DNA from: Acanthochromis polyacanthus | Taxonomy: Eukaryota; Chordata; Actinopteri; Pomacentridae | DNA length: 64,000 nt | Direction of reading: 5' to 3' | Assembly: GCF_021347895.1 (NCBI RefSeq) | Contig: NC_067125.1 | Location: forward strand, 6,032,268 to 6,096,267 | In this document: piece by piece, positions 23,101 to 33,965 of the stretch | How the letters are laid out: each line of letters opens with the position of its first letter | Position numbering within the stretch: position 1 is the first letter of the stretch | Notes under the pieces: generated by a model | The model's database searches: none | What the model was told of the DNA's origin: nothing | Seen by the model: the letters and a program-made list of their open reading frames with translations, nothing else | Position numbers and translations under genes: made by a program

Positions 23101-26100
23101 ATACCTCGAGTCCAATCTGATTTTTCAAGCTTCCTATAATAATAAAGAAATGGGCTCCTCACAAGTAACACATTTGTGTGTGTGTCACCAGGACCTTTGC
23201 GGCGCTACAACCTGTGATACTCTGGGGATGGCCGACGTTGGCACCATGTGTGACCCGAAGAGGAGCTGCTCTGTCATTGAGGACGATGGTTTACCTTCTG
23301 CTTTCACCACTGCTCACGAACTTGGTAAGAAAGTTGTTGCGTTGGAGAGACTGAACAGTTGCATTATGCATTTCAGATTTATGCTAGTGCTCACTTGGAT
23401 ACAGTGAGATATACTCAAGGCAAGAGCTGCATATAACCATATAACCTTTTGCAGCTGGGTTTGACAGACGTATATGTGCATAATCAGCGTGGAAACTGGC
23501 CTGGCCTGAGGGCTTCGCAGCTTTCATGTTGATGTATGCGGCTGTGATTCTCAGAGTCCGAAGAGACTGCAGGGTTTTAGGCCTACCTATTTAATTGCAT
23601 TCACCTGATGTTCCATCTGAAAGTCAGTCTCCCTAATTGCTGTAGGTGGGTGGAATCAGAACCAGCAGGTCTGTGTGTGTCTCACAGAGCCAGGCTGAGA
23701 TCTGTGCATGTTCAGCATCACAGCTGCACCGTGTAACTTTGTACACCGACAGCTGCATACGGCAAGTGAGAGATAACTGAAAAATCTGAACTATTTCACA
23801 TGATGTCATAAACATACGTGGACAGGACAGCTTATCTGTGATGGTTTATGCCAACAGAACAGATGAACGTACCTAAGGAAGTAATACTGGCACGTCCGTT
23901 CATTCTTTGCTGATGGGAAAACTCTCATCACATCCAACATATCTCCATGTAGAGGATCTGCCATACTGAGCACAGACTCATCTGGCATGTCTAACTATGT
24001 TAGTACATAGATACAAAGTCATTAATACTAAGTTAGATGTTTGACAGTAATTTAATTTCTTATTTATTTTGGTGACACTAAATCATCAATATTAACCCAT
24101 AAAGTCCCATAATACAATCATACACTAAATAAATAAGTGATAATAATCAGCCCAAATCTGCTGTTAGCTGGAAAAATATTTTTATGAGTTAATTTATTAT
24201 TTCGTACAGAAAATTCCATCCATGTGTGATGATGATTTATCTAACTACCTTAACCTGTAATACAATAAAATGTCTTTTCATTGTTACTTGGCTGTCTGTT
24301 GCCATACTTTGGTCATTAATGACTAGTGAGGTTACTTTTTATATACAGTATATAGTTATGGGAGCACAACCAAAACTATGAAATACCTGCAAGACTGTGA
24401 AGCAGGAAAATCAGATCAGACTTTTACAGAATAATAAAAACTGCTGTGATGGAGCCCGAGACTTTCTGATGATTTACCTGAAACTCAATCAATGAAGTCA
24501 CTGCTGTTGTTCTTTGTGTGTAAATGTGTGCAACTCTCTCACTTTTGAGACGTTCATATGGATCCTACTGCCGTCTGATGCTGCAGGTATTTAATAAACT
24601 CAAAGGAAAGATGAGTGGAAACAGCTGGAAGCAACAAACTAAACTTCAGCTACGATTAGCGTTTTGTCAGAACCCAAATTACATTTGTCAAGTTTTGCTA
24701 ATTTGACCTGTAAAGTTTTATTATATATTTTTCACTTCAGGGTAGATGGGAAGTTGTAAAGCAAAGCTAATGAGGCTTTTGCCAACATTTATGAAAGATG
24801 TTTTGCTGTTCTCAACTCATCCAGAATTTTTGATTAAGGCAGATATTACGGGTGTAGTTTTACCAAAACAATCCTTCTAACTGCAGCAAAATTACCTATT
24901 TAAATCCGTTGCAGGAAAAAAACAACAACAACTGTAATCAAACACTGCTTACTCTGCCCCATCTGCTTTTAAGATGCTGTTTAATGGATGGTATTAAACA
25001 GCACACACTCCAAGTCTGTCTAAGTGACAGTTTTTTATGCATTTTCAATAATCAGTGGTTGAGAGGGCTGTTAAAAAAGTAGTAGTCATGCCTGAAACCA
25101 GATGTACAAGTAACTCCTGAGGCCCAAGAGAGGCATTGGTTTACACTGTCCTCATATATGTTAAGTAATAACACAATTTCCCCCTGAAAACGATCCAGGC
25201 TCATGATTGAAGACGTTAAAGCCATACTTTAGATTTTTTTTCTTTCGGAAAGTACTGCATGTTCGTATTGAGGGAATGAAATGATTTCCTTGGGAACTAA
25301 ATTCCCCTGTCAGGCCTGCTTTAGTACATGGACGTGTGCCACAGCGTATATTCCCATGCGTAGCTGCATTCCTGTCTGCTATGACATCAGCTTCACATCA
25401 GTTGAGCTCATTTTGCCTTATGGGTAATGTGATTTTTGGTATCAATTTGTGCCAGTATGTTAGATCAATTTATCCATCATCAGCAAAACTGCTCTGCATC
25501 TAATCTGCTCACCAATGATGTTTTAGTGAAAACAAAACCACTTGAATCAACCAACCGCTGTGTCTCTGTTCCCACCCTCTCCCCTCAGGCCATGTCTTCA
25601 ACATGCCCCACGACAATGTGAAGGCATGTGAGGAGGTATTTGGGAAACTGAAGGACAACCACATGATGTCTCCCACGCTGATTCAGATAGACAGGAGCCG
25701 ACCCTGGTCTGTGTGCAGCGCAGCCATCATTACCGAGTTCCTGGACAGAGGTCATGGTTAGTAAACAATTTCTGTATATGTTTCTGGACTCAGACGGACC
25801 ACTAATTCTGTCCAGGCTTCATCATCCAGCTCTCAGCTGGGAACAATCTAATTGTACCCACAGAAAACAGGCGTTTGGCTCTGTGCTGTCACGGTTCAAC
25901 TTATCATTCAGTTGTACTTAAAGCCAAGAGATGTATCTATTCTGTTTGTTTCACTGATATGTCGATTTGGATACAATAACTGCCGTATCTTCTTCCTTAT
26001 AAGCATCTTGATGTGATCAAACATGTCAAAGTAGTTTATCTAAAGAAATATACTTTGAAACAAATGTCAGCATGAAAAACACCATTAAATTCAAAAGCAA

Positions 26101-29100
26101 GGTGATATTAATACCATGTGTAAATTGACAAGTCAATCAAGACGACAAAGGCTTAAGTAAACTTTAAAAAGCTACCTTAAAGCTGTAGATATTAATATTT
26201 AAATACGAGCAGTGGGTCAATGGACTGTGTGGAACATAGAAGATTTTGTATTAACAAACACACAGAATTATCACTGGACTCTGGAGTTCCCCTTAGTGTA
26301 AATAATTAACTTATGATTAACTGTCCTGAAGGAAATTATAATTTTGGAACTCTGGGATAAGAGTAACATATAAAACCAGCTGACAACAACTGAAATCAAA
26401 ATTGTAGCTTTTTAGTGAGCAGAATGACATACAGTATATTAAAGAACAGTAGGTATGTATGGCAAAAATAGCAGGAAAAGAAGAAGCGAACCACAGGTCA
26501 ATGAGTGCTACTCAAAAGAAACAATATAATCAAATAAAACAGTGCTAAACTTCTAATCTATCCTTTAATATTTCCAAATCTATTCAATTCAATGCCATTA
26601 TATTTATACTAGTTCATGTCTGTCATCTCATAGAATGTCACATAGTGAGGTGAAGACCTTAAGAAGTTTTAACAGAGAACCCAACAAATCCAAAGTTCCC
26701 TAACTACTCTGGCCTACCTCTAAACATAATAATACATCATCTCTACACCATGTTATCCTCTTTATGGTCTCTGGGGGCTGGAGTCTATCCAGCTAACTTA
26801 GGGTGAAGGCAGGAGACACCTGGACAGGTAACAGTCTATCACAGGACTACATATAGAGACAAACAATCACACTCTCATTCACATCTGCAGACAGTTTAGA
26901 ATCGCCAAGCATGCATGTTCTCCCTGTACCTCCCTGTTCTCACTGGGTAAGACATGAGGTTGGGGATTCTAATCTGTCCAGTGCTGATTCTATCCACGTT
27001 CAATACACCATTCATAAGTGCATTAATATATCATTCAGCTTTTTCTCCTCAGTGTGGCTCCTCATGCCAAGTCTTTCTGTCTGCGTGTAAACTCCCTAAG
27101 TGATTGTAAGGGAGTTCTGTGTAACAGACATAATTAATTGCAAAAATTTATTACCTTCCACAGCCAGCCCACTTACTTTAACAAGCAAATGAACATGTAC
27201 TTTGAACCGTCCAAGTTCAACACTGCTGTCTCTTCTGTGTGAGTGATTTGCTTTAATCTAAATACTGAGGCAGCTGCACTGCCTCATGTAGATCCACCGC
27301 TGTGTTTGTACAGACTGAAGACACTTAGTGAACATGCAGTGTTACTGATGAAACTGCTTGAAGCTCATTCACACATTATTTATACACAGATTATTTTCTT
27401 TTTGTTGAAACAGTATGTGTCCATTATAATGTGGAATGGAATGTGGAATAATGTGAATTTGCTTTTAAAACCTCCCTCTATACTCTAAGCTATAGGTTTT
27501 AAGTGACACAACATAATACAGAACATCCCAGTTATTGGAGTGCATGCAAGAGGAGGTTCACAATTTTGCAAAATAAAGAAAGGACTATTTCTACCATATA
27601 GGCCAGTTTAGCAGTAAAATGTTGTCAGTTGAAATTTCTTTTTTTTGGGCCTTATTCTATAGATACAGTCTGAGAGGTAGACAGGAAAGTCAGGAGAAGA
27701 GTGGGGGAAGACATGTGGTAAAGGGCCATGAGAGGGAATCAAACCCAGTCTGCTGTGTCAGGGACTAGCCCCTGTACATGGGACATCACCTGCTCAACCA
27801 GCTGAGCTATCTGGGTGCCCCGTCAGTTGAAATTTCATCACTTGAATCAGATTTTTCATTTGTCCTCAATTTGCCTTGATTGAAACTGATTAACCTTCTT
27901 GTTAAATTCAGATGGTAAATGCATTTGTAATTTCATTTTCATGCATTCAGTTAATGAAGAGCAACATTGTATTAATTTAGAGTTTCTGTCAACAACTAAG
28001 CCCGCTATTCACCTTTCTTTCACCTGCTGCATGGTTGGTCTCCATCACATCCTGGTCCTGATCCTATTTCACTTTTTACCTGCAGATGTTCACCAGCTAG
28101 TTGCTACCTTTGTTTAATGTTGGTAGTGGCCGGGCAGGTAGAGGCAGTACTGGGTAGGTACTTCGGGATTAATACTGAAAACGGAAGCTGCCCGTTGCTC
28201 CTGGAAATGAGATAGAGGAGAGCATGGGGACTGAACCCATCCATCCATTATCTATAATCCTCATTAGGGTCGCGGGGGGTTGGAGTCTATCCCAGCTGAC
28301 TTAGGATGAAGACAGGGGACATTCTGGACGGGTCACCAGTCTATCACAGGACTACATATAGAGACAAACAATCACACTCACATTCACACCTCTGGGTAAC
28401 TTAGAATCATGTTTCTGGATTGTGGGAGGAAGCTGGAGAACCTGGAGAAAACCCACACATGCACAGGGAGAACATCCAAACTCCATGCAGAAAGATCCCA
28501 GACTTTGACGCGAACCAAGGATCTTCTGGCTGCATGGCGACAGTGCTAACCATCAAGCAGCTGTGCAGACTGAACCAAAACTTTTAATTTTCAAAGCCGT
28601 TATCAACGCACACCACTTCAATTACAAGTAGTAAATGAAAAAATCCTGATGTGTGCAGCTTTAAGTCAAGTTTAGTTATTTATGTAGGGTGATCAACAGC
28701 AACTCAGTGCAGCTCCACCATGTTGGCTTCCCCAGCAGCAGCCTGACTACATGCAGTACTGTCGGTTTGTTTCTGTAGGAGACTGTCTTCTGGACCAGCC
28801 TCAGAAGCAGCTATCTCTCCCTGACAACCTGCCCGGCTCCAGCTACAGTCTGCACCGTCAGTGCGAGCTCGCCTTTGGATCCGGATCCAAGCCCTGCCCC
28901 TACATGCAGCCGTGCTCCAAGCTGTGGTGCACCGGAAAAGCCCGCGGACAGCTGGTCTGCCAAACCCGCCACTTCCCCTGGGCAGATGGCACAAGCTGTG
29001 GCAACAGCAAGGTCTGTTACAGAGGTGCTTGTGTTGATAAGAACAGCACTGTGCACGTCAAGGTGAGATAACATGGGAAGCACTGTCCCATCCTGCTCAG

Positions 29101-32100
29101 TCATTTTTATCAGAGGCTGATGAGCTGTTCTGTACGTTTTCTGTTGTCTCAGCTGGATGGCCGATGGGGGAAGTGGGGTGCGTTTGGAGACTGTTCTAGA
29201 AGTTGTGGAGGAGGAGTTCAGTTGGCCAAGAGAGAGTGTAACAACCCCGTCCCTGAGAACGGAGGCAAATACTGCTACGGCCTACGCATCAAATATCGCT
29301 CGTGTAACCTCAACCCTTGTTCTGAAACAGGTACGCTAGTCCCCAGCACACACACTGAGGAATGCAACTGACAACTAACCGTCACCATAGAACAGCTGTC
29401 CACATATATCCTATATACACCATAATTAGATACGCTAGTAGGCACGTTGGTCCAGGGTTTATACCTAATTTTAATGAAAAGTCACTAAAGTCTGCTGGGA
29501 AAAGTCACCAGATTATGTCAAATGCTATTTTGCAAGTTAGTGACAGCATAATGTAATTTGCATAGACAAACTTTTGACACATAAACTAAATATAAGCACT
29601 TTTAGTTGCCTTTTTTTTTTTTTTTTTTTTTTAAATTAAACAGGGATTTAAAGCCACCAAGTTGCAACAAGGTTTGTTAAGCTTTGTCTGTCTCTGAATG
29701 TTGAAGCAGGAGGCATTGAGATACAGAAAATAATCTATGTAGAATCTGGGGGTTGTTGAAGCCTTCACAGAACCAAAAACATGGGAACATACATGAAATG
29801 GAATAAACAGTATAGGTGTCTAGTCTATAGAAAGCAATGGCTAGAAATTGTTAGCATATCAGACTAACTAGCTTACAACCTACAGTAGTGATTAGCTCAA
29901 TGCTACATAGGGCCAAGAGTTCAGTGTAAAGTCTGATATTTTTGATTAGCACATCCACTCTTTAGTGTTAAGCCCTTTGTGGAAGCTTTTCCTGCTTTGT
30001 TCGGCTAATTTACAGTACATGAACCCCACGCACAGTTTACCAAACACAACAGTTTTCCATCATCTTAAATATTTTTTCTCTTACATGTGAAACATAGTCT
30101 TTGAAAACACAATCTTGTATGTATGCTAAGTATTTTACATTAAATGTCAGCCGGAGATGTTTTCAATCAATAGACCAACCATGGATTTAATGTTAGTTTC
30201 ACTGTATAGTTAACTACAGCTGAGAAAATCTGCCAGTGAGCTGTCCATTCCCTTCATCTGGTACAATCAACAGTTGCCTGCTAGAAATAAAAATACTGCA
30301 TTTATTTACCTATTTCTGAACTGAATAAGCAAATTTTCCATACTGTAGTATATTAATCTGTGAATATTTTGCTGTCTCCAGGTAAGAGTTTCCGTGAGGA
30401 GCAGTGTGAGGCGTTCAATGGCTTAAACCTGAACACCAACAGGCTGGGCTCCTCCGTGGTTTGGGTTCCCAAATATTCAGGCATCTCTCCCAAGGACAAA
30501 TGCAAGCTCATCTGCCGTGCCAATGGGACTGGATACTTTTACGTCCTGGCTCCAAAGGTATGCATGTAATTTACTGTGTTCACTTTACCATTCCTCCCAG
30601 CAAACACACTGAAAGTCTGACTGATCTGTTTTAATCAACTTTTTCTCATTACTGAAAAAAACATTTAGTTCAAGAACATAGATTATATTTATTAGAAAGC
30701 CCTGCGGGTACGCAGCGTTAATGATGTAGCAAAACACCAGTAAGTTCTGAAAAGTTCTAGGCAAATGACATATTGACTTCTTTCACATTACCAACAAAAC
30801 ACAATTACCCAACCATCTGGAGGGTGGTTTGCATGATAATTGCTGGCTGTGGTGAAAATGGTATTATAGTCTGGACCCGGTACATAGAGCAATGCTGTCA
30901 GCTCTCATTATGCTGCTGTGAATAACAATCAAAGTCCTGCCACACTTGGATGTGTCTAAAAAGTTGAGGAATGGCACCAGGGAATCCTGTTAATATTCTG
31001 AGCTTAATGGGTATCAACTATTGTACTTCTTAATGACCTACTCACCACTGAGCACCTCATGAGTCAAACCCTAATGGGAGGTGCAGTTGAAACATTTTGG
31101 TAGAAATAATGGGCATTTCTGTTCATAAAAGTTTCAGAGGTTGGCGCATAACTATCTGTGTGGCATGGTTTGGCTTTTATCCACAATGCAAGAAGTAGCA
31201 GCGAGTTCCATGGACAGCAAGCAGTGTGAGGTGATACGTTGGTGGCAGCAGAGGATGGATGGAGGGGTGAGAGAGGAAACTTGCAGGGACAGTATCACTT
31301 CACAGCTGTGGCTTGTCAGCAGCTATTTATGCAATCAGCAAGGAAACAAGCTTGTTACAGAAAGACAAGCCAGCATCTCGTTTACACTGAAGGACACTGC
31401 ACAGTCCGTCTGCTGCTATTCCTGGTTTTCTATTGATGTAGCACTTTGGTTCATTATGTTTGCTTAGTGAGAAAAATCAAGTATGTAAAGACCAGTAGAC
31501 CAGATAACCGTGATGCATGTGATATAATGTCTGTATGCTCTGAACCTGGCAGGTTGTGGATGGGACACCATGTTCTCCTGACACCTCCGCTGTGTGCGTT
31601 CAGGGAAAATGCATTAAGGCAGGCTGTGACGGCAAGTTGGACTCTAGCAAGAAGTTTGACAAATGTGGCATGTGTGGCGGAGACAACCAGGGCTGCAAGA
31701 AGGTCTCAGGAATGTTCACCAAGCCTATGTAAGTAGGTCCGCATATACAAGTCTTTAGTGTTATATTTAGTGAACCAGTCTGGATATCATCATGCCAAGA
31801 CAAGCACAGAGCTGAAATCAGTCAGGCACAGGCCAAAACAGAGGATCAACTGAAGGAAAAGATAAAAGTTTTGGAACCATATACAATACTGACATCCTGT
31901 TTTGGCACAATGGGCATCATACTAGAACATTTTCATATTCTTGTCCTAAACTTTTTTTAAGTGTCGTGTTTGCTAGCACAACTGTTGAAGTGTGATTCAT
32001 TGAACTTTCTTACCAAGACCACCTGATATGATGCCACCTGTTCACGAGGAGGTTTAGCATTTATGAGATTTAATCATTAGAGTAATCAACTCAAAATTGC

Positions 32101-33965
32101 CATATAAAGCACCTATCAGGAGATGGCACTGTGACAGTGTAAAATGCTAATAAAAGCTTCACACTAAGTTGTCTTAGTTCTGTATTTTATGGTCTCTAAT
32201 TTTGGTATCATACTGAACATAAATTCAGGCACTGACAGTATTATGATTTCAGGTCAAACTAATGTATAACCCTTTGGGGTATCATTCTAAACAGGACAGT
32301 TCCAAGTTACCTTATTGGCCCAAACAAAAGACCACCTGATTATGAGTTGACTCCCTCTTTTTTCAGCATGTGTTTTTGATAAAAATACACTCAAGAAAAA
32401 TATAAACGCAACACTTGTTTTTGCTCCCATTTTTTATGAGATGAACTCAAAGATGTAAAACTTTTTCCACATACACAATATCACCATTTCTCTCTAACAC
32501 TAGCCACTTTCTCTGACAGTTAGCAGTTTTCAGACTGTCTTTTTGAGATCATCACCTGTGGCAGCCATACGTCTTGGCTGTTTGAGCTATCTTCTCACTG
32601 CTTCATTATTACAGAAAAATATCCTGAGATGCTATGAACTCACTTTCAGTCATCATGAATTTATTTCCTCTGTCGTAGAAAAACACATAGCAGAAGCTTC
32701 TAAAAGCTCCTGCAGATTAAACCTGACTCCGAAAGAGCCACTATAAATGTACTGAGGACACTTCCTGGTCGAGCAACATTACAACTACAAAAAAGCCCAT
32801 AATGCAACCCTCTTAGTGTCTTGCCGTTACACTGGTGTTCTGTCCCTTCAAAAACAATATCTGATGTTGTGAAAACATACTTGTCTAGTCCTCAAGTACA
32901 ACATGAACCCCAAATTTTCAGAGTTACTTCCAAAATTAATCTTCTTGTTCTGAAATGCTTTAAAGAAATTATAGGCAGACAAAAAATTAAGTCAACCTTG
33001 CCTCTTGCATAGATACTGAAAGTCCAAGCCGTATCCAGTCAGTTTTATATCATGTACTGGAAACAGAACAAGTGGAAGCAGCTTTGTATTGATGATGTTT
33101 CAGCAATGCTACTAAAGTGCATTTAAAGGCTGCTCTTAAAAATGATTGGATACCATCAGTAATATCTATTTGACTCTTCCTCTCCAGTCATGGCTACAAC
33201 TTTGTGGTGATGCTGCCTGTTGGAGCTTCCAACATTGACATCCGTCAGCGTGGCTACCGAGGAATGGTCAGTGATGAAAACTACTTAGCCGTGAAGAATC
33301 GTCATGGTATGTACCTCCTGAATGGAAACTACGTGGTGTCAGCTGTGGAGCGGGACCTGCTGGTGAAGGGCAGCCTGCTGCGGTACAGCGGTACTTCCAC
33401 ATCTGTGGAGATCCTTCAGGCCACCAGACCCCTGCAGGAGCCTCTGACTGTAGAGGTGCTGTCTGTCGGCAAGATGACCCCTCCCAGGGTACGCTACTCC
33501 TTCTACATCTCTAAGGAAAGCAAGGAAGAAAAGACTCTCCGGAAAGAGGAGAAAAGTCACAAAGCACAGAACAGTGTCTTAGCTGATAGCAACAAAATAG
33601 AGGCTAAGAAGCAGGCGATGGGTAAGAGGCCTGTCAGTCACTGGGTGACAGGAGGCTGGGATTCGTGCACAGTGACTTGTGGGAATGGTCTGCAGAAGAG
33701 GCTGGTACAGTGTCAGAGCATGGAGGGTCGTCCTGCAGCAGACTGTGACAGTGCTGACAGGCCTGTGGCAGTGAGAGCATGTGGGGACCCCTGTCCCATG
33801 TGGGATGTTGGGACCTGGTCTCACTGCTCCAAGTCCTGTGGAAGGGGCTTTAAAAGGCGGCCGGTGCGCTGTGTGACTGAAAATGGTCTGGCTCTGCCCA
33901 GAGACCACTGCTCTGGAAGGAGGAAGCCTCAGGAACTGGACCTGTGCAACCTGAAGCCATGCTAG
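16196..33965 (+). CDS. adamts15: adamts15, secreted zinc metalloprotease (complete)
   Basis: Eight exons (16196-17158, 23192-23324, 25589-25756, 28779-29062, 29153-29330, 30382-30557, 31553-31728, 33188-33965) join in frame to 2856 nt, 951 residues plus stop; human ADAMTS15 has 950 as I recall it. Order: signal peptide (about 1-23), propeptide with possible cysteine switch SRCGV (Cys175) and furin site RSKR|F (214/215), catalytic domain with [11 protein letters not shown] (363-373) and Met-turn Met392, disintegrin-like domain (422-516), thrombospondin repeat (517-575), Cys-rich domain (576-690), spacer (about 693-843), thrombospondin repeats at 844-896 and 897-951. Long stretches match remembered ADAMTS15, including the final NLKPC. 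The protein is secreted; the family cleaves versican and related proteoglycans (family knowledge). It is divergently paired with adamts8. Confidence 0.97.
17333..17835. repeat. degenerate minisatellite, about 20-bp unit
   Basis: About 500 bp of diverged tandem units built on TTTTGTGTCTCTTTGTAGTTG, each roughly 19-24 bp. Strand asymmetry is strong (T and G rich on the plus strand, few A), which leaves long meaningless open frames in several phases. Confidence 0.85.
20500..20772 (-). repeat. SINE family 1 copy (minus orientation)
   Basis: It shares with the copy at 52119-52481 the blocks GGCTGGAGTCTGTCCCAGCT, CCAGTCTATCACGGGACTAC, TTTTTGGACTGTGGGAGGAA and CTCCATGCAGAAAGATCCCA. The body is shortened. 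It lies in adamts15 intron 1. Confidence 0.85.
21100..21478. mobile_element. MITE with 105-bp near-identical inverted repeats
   Basis: The arms 21100-21204 and 21374-21478 are reverse complements with only two differences over 105 bp. Each arm contains TCGTGAAACTGTCACGTAAA and CACGAAATG at its inner end. The 169-bp centre has no open frame of note and repeats parts of the arm (TTTTTCGTGTTGCTCACAACG). It is a non-autonomous DNA transposon or foldback element of unknown family; the close arm match suggests it is fairly young. Confidence 0.9.
21631..21915 (-). repeat. unidentified repeat with short Cys-rich frame, copy A
   Basis: Nearly the same as 41043-41343 in inverted orientation. On the minus strand an ATG at 21880 opens about 100 codons (stop at about 21578) including [40 protein letters not shown] and [10 protein letters not shown] do not recognise the product. 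A C-x2-C followed by EDG and a later W weakly recalls a PHD finger, but other ligands are missing. It could be a fragment of a captured gene or of a transposon. Confidence 0.6.
22356..22423 (-). repeat. same repeat, copy C: 68-bp block bounded like an exon
   Basis: The block matches 21676-21746 except for a 3-nt in-frame gap. On the minus strand it is preceded by CACCCCAG and followed by GTTAGTACGG, where copies A and B run on with unrelated sequence. It looks like a single exon with acceptor AG and donor GT, while A and B look like joined sequence. Confidence 0.55.
23192..23324 (+). CDS. adamts15: adamts15 exon 2: catalytic domain up to HELG
   Basis: 133 nt, acceptor CACCAG|GACCTT, donor CTTG|GTAAGA (phase 1). 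It encodes [20 protein letters not shown], then [22 protein letters not shown]. Confidence 0.96.
23325..25588 (+). other. adamts15 intron 2
   Basis: 2.26 kb, AT-rich. No repeat, RNA or coding element was recognised. Confidence 0.8.
25589..25756 (+). CDS. adamts15: adamts15 exon 3: second half of zinc site and Met-turn
   Basis: 168 nt, acceptor CCTCAG|GCCATG, donor TCATG|GTTAGT. It encodes [20 protein letters not shown], then [20 protein letters not shown] and [10 protein letters not shown]. The splice junction falls inside the zinc motif, as in adamts8. Confidence 0.96.
26730..26990 (-). repeat. SINE family 1 copy (minus orientation, diverged)
   Basis: It contains GGGGGCTGGAGTCTATCCAG, ACAGTCTATCACAGGACTAC and ATATAGAGACAAACAATCAC, matching the other family 1 copies. 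The tRNA-like end is lost or scrambled after 26910. Confidence 0.8.
27639..27821 (-). mobile_element. tRNA-derived SINE (family 2) with perfect target-site duplication
   Basis: Read on the minus strand it begins with GGCACCCAGATAGCTCAGCT (box A-like TAGCTCAGCTGG), then GGGTTTGATTCCC (box B-like), a pyrimidine-rich body and a tail AATAAGGCCCAAAAAA. It is flanked by identical 15-bp copies of GTCAGTTGAAATTTC at 27624-27638 and 27822-27836, the hallmark of LINE-mediated insertion. It lies antisense in adamts15 intron 3. Confidence 0.9.
28236..28568 (-). repeat. SINE family 1 copy (minus orientation, near full length)
   Basis: It opens with the CCATCCATTATC tail complement, then GGTTGGAGTCTATCCCAGCT, ATATAGAGACAAACAATCAC and CTCCATGCAGAAAGATCCCA, and ends with a worn tRNA-like head (GCGACAGTGCTAACCAT). 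Confidence 0.88.
28779..29062 (+). CDS. adamts15: adamts15 exon 4: disintegrin-like domain
   Basis: 284 nt, acceptor CTGTAG|GAGACT, donor GTCAAG|GTGAGA, ending in phase 0. It encodes [38 protein letters not shown] and [19 protein letters not shown]. Confidence 0.96.
29153..29330 (+). CDS. adamts15: adamts15 exon 5: central thrombospondin type-1 repeat
   Basis: 178 nt after a 90-bp intron; acceptor TCTCAG|CTGGAT, donor AACAG|GTACGC, phase 1. It encodes [20 protein letters not shown] and ends CNLNPCSET. Confidence 0.96.
29331..30381 (+). other. adamts15 intron 5
   Basis: 1.05 kb. It holds a T22 tract at 29611-29632; otherwise nothing recognised. Confidence 0.85.
29611..29632. repeat. poly-T tract (22 nt)
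   Basis: Uninterrupted T on the transcribed sense strand of adamts15 intron 5. There is no identifiable SINE body upstream or downstream. Confidence 0.9.
30382..30557 (+). CDS. adamts15: adamts15 exon 6: start of Cys-rich domain
   Basis: 176 nt, acceptor CTCCAG|GTAAGA, donor CAAAG|GTATGC, ending in phase 0. It encodes [20 protein letters not shown] and [19 protein letters not shown], then [12 protein letters not shown] is a possible N-glycosylation site. Confidence 0.96.
30558..31552 (+). other. adamts15 intron 6
   Basis: 995 bp. A 108-codon open frame at 31141-31467 lacks splice logic and family features. Nothing else was recognised. Confidence 0.8.
31553..31728 (+). CDS. adamts15: adamts15 exon 7: rest of Cys-rich domain
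   Basis: 176 nt, acceptor TGGCAG|GTTGTG, donor CCTAT|GTAAGT, phase 2. It encodes [20 protein letters not shown], then [14 protein letters not shown] and MFTKP. Confidence 0.96.
31729..33187 (+). other. adamts15 intron 7
   Basis: 1.46 kb. A Tc1/mariner end lies at 32388-32500; otherwise AT-rich and unassigned. Confidence 0.82.
32388..32500. mobile_element. Tc1/mariner terminal fragment
   Basis: CACTCAAGAAAAATATAAAC followed by GCAACACTTG, then TTTTTGCTCCCATTTTTTAT, matches the terminal repeat I recall for a Tc1/mariner family found in many fishes (usual form CACTCAACAAAAATATAAAC). It is preceded by TA, the target of this superfamily. No transposase follows; the right boundary is approximate. 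Confidence 0.7.
33188..33965 (+). CDS. adamts15: adamts15 exon 8: spacer and two C-terminal thrombospondin repeats
   Basis: 778 nt to the TAG at 33963-33965, acceptor CTCCAG|TCATGG. The spacer runs [20 protein letters not shown] to [21 protein letters not shown] lysine/glutamate-rich linker follows (about 800-843), then [17 protein letters not shown] at 844 and [17 protein letters not shown] at 897, ending CNLKPC. Confidence 0.96.

Larger units (their letters stand above)
17159..23191 (+). other. adamts15 intron 1
   Basis: 6.03 kb. It holds a degenerate minisatellite (17333-17835), a SINE fragment (20500-20772), a long-armed MITE (21100-21478), and two copies of an unidentified repeat (21631-21915 and 22356-22423). 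Stretches 17840-20500 and 22430-23190 show nothing I recognise. Confidence 0.85.
25757..28778 (+). other. adamts15 intron 3
   Basis: 3.02 kb containing three SINE insertions (26730-26990, 27639-27821, 28236-28568). 25757-26730 is AT-rich and unassigned. Confidence 0.85.

Noticed and set aside
28704..29104. Minus-strand frames over adamts15 exon 4
   Set aside because: Antisense shadows of a GC-rich coding exon; no family features.
31141..31467. 108-codon frame in adamts15 intron 6 as an extra exon
   Set aside because: The flanking exons join exactly in phase without it, and it has no ADAMTS-like residues.
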